A stretch of 48,602 nt of DNA from Saccharopolyspora montiporae (GTDB taxonomy: Bacteria > Actinomycetota > Actinomycetes > Mycobacteriales > Pseudonocardiaceae): assembly GCF_015209505.1 (NCBI RefSeq), contig NZ_JADEYC010000020.1, positions 1 to 48,602 on the forward strand. Reading direction: 5' to 3'. Each line of letters opens with the position of its first letter. Positions within the stretch are counted from its first letter, which is position 1. Shown here one piece after another: positions 48,547 through 48,602 of this stretch. A model generated the notes under the pieces. It was not told the origin of the DNA and did no database searches. It was given only the letters and a program-made list of their open reading frames with translations. Both the position numbers and the translations under genes were made by a program.

Positions 48547-48602
48547 CAGAAGCCTCCGTTCAACGTCGGGTAGAGGGGGTTGGCCTTGGCCAGCGCCTCG
48601 AC
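48546..48602 (-). CDS. glyA: C-terminal end of serine hydroxymethyltransferase (partial)
   Basis: Only the last 18 residues are inside the window, [18 protein letters not shown], before TGA. The ALxxxxPLYP ending is the usual GlyA C-terminus, and glyA commonly heads sarcosine oxidase operons, where it can use the methylene-tetrahydrofolate and glycine produced. The rest is beyond the edge, so the call relies on the short end plus context. Confidence 0.65.
   Translation of the reverse strand, partial: VEALAKANPLYPTLNGGF

Overview
The window is high-GC actinobacterial DNA. GC-rich third codon positions, frequent GTG/TTG starts, a furA-katG pair, a mycothiol-dependent formaldehyde dehydrogenase, and an XRE / DUF397 / small 'HPFHWVP' zinc-ribbon protein group all fit. 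The last group is characteristic of Pseudonocardiaceae; a Saccharopolyspora-like organism is my best guess, an inference from gene content only. I see no tRNA, rRNA, CRISPR array, IS element or phage gene.

Layout. 1-166: a perfect 166-bp inverted repeat carrying the katG 3' end twice. 105-2775: furA-katG peroxide defence. 2895-3411: a frameshifted SDR pseudogene. 3553-4311: a PAP2 phosphatase, followed by a decayed stretch. 4791-16401: a complete propane/phenol-type soluble diiron monooxygenase island. It has a divergent AcoR/MimR-like activator, hydroxylase large subunit, reductase, hydroxylase small subunit, coupling protein, an unknown protein, a dedicated GroEL, a zinc alcohol dehydrogenase, an amidohydrolase and a DUF59 protein. 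16408-23871: small housekeeping and regulatory genes: VOC protein, alpha/beta hydrolase coupled to a secreted CHAP protein with a folded leader, DinB-like protein, XRE and DUF397, zinc-ribbon protein, SAM methyltransferase, and a DUF5997/LysR-sensor-like divergent pair. 24064-27302: two tandem paralogous single-span membrane proteins with a short N-terminal VQADTV motif and a predicted beta-propeller ectodomain. 27316-29930: SRPBCC protein, then an SDR dehydrogenase plus polyol-type MFS permease.

30280-36312: a tricarboxylate module. A citryl-CoA-lyase-like protein, a class III CoA-transferase and an IclR regulator lie on the minus strand, divergent from a tripartite tricarboxylate transporter (tctC-tctB-tctA). 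The parts suggest import of a tricarboxylate, activation to its CoA ester, and cleavage. 36330-38385: winged-helix protein and TetR regulator. 38692-41682: secreted lipase plus Tat-exported cholesterol-oxidase-like GMC enzyme, divergent from the TetR gene, with a strong bidirectional hairpin after it. 41761-48602: a minus-strand C1 operon, glyA(end)-soxB-soxD-soxA-soxG-mscR-metallo-beta-lactamase. Heterotetrameric sarcosine oxidase makes glycine plus a C1 unit. GlyA can use methylene-tetrahydrofolate, and the mycothiol dehydrogenase with the MBL hydrolase would remove free formaldehyde.

The window is therefore a string of catabolic cassettes (alkane/ketone, polyol, tricarboxylate, sterol ester, sarcosine), each with its own regulator or coupled genes. 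The least explained parts are the tandem VQADTV membrane propellers, the 175-residue unknown in the monooxygenase operon, the lack of a GAFTGA loop in the activator, and the CoA-transferase/citryl-CoA-lyase pair attached to a TTT transporter.
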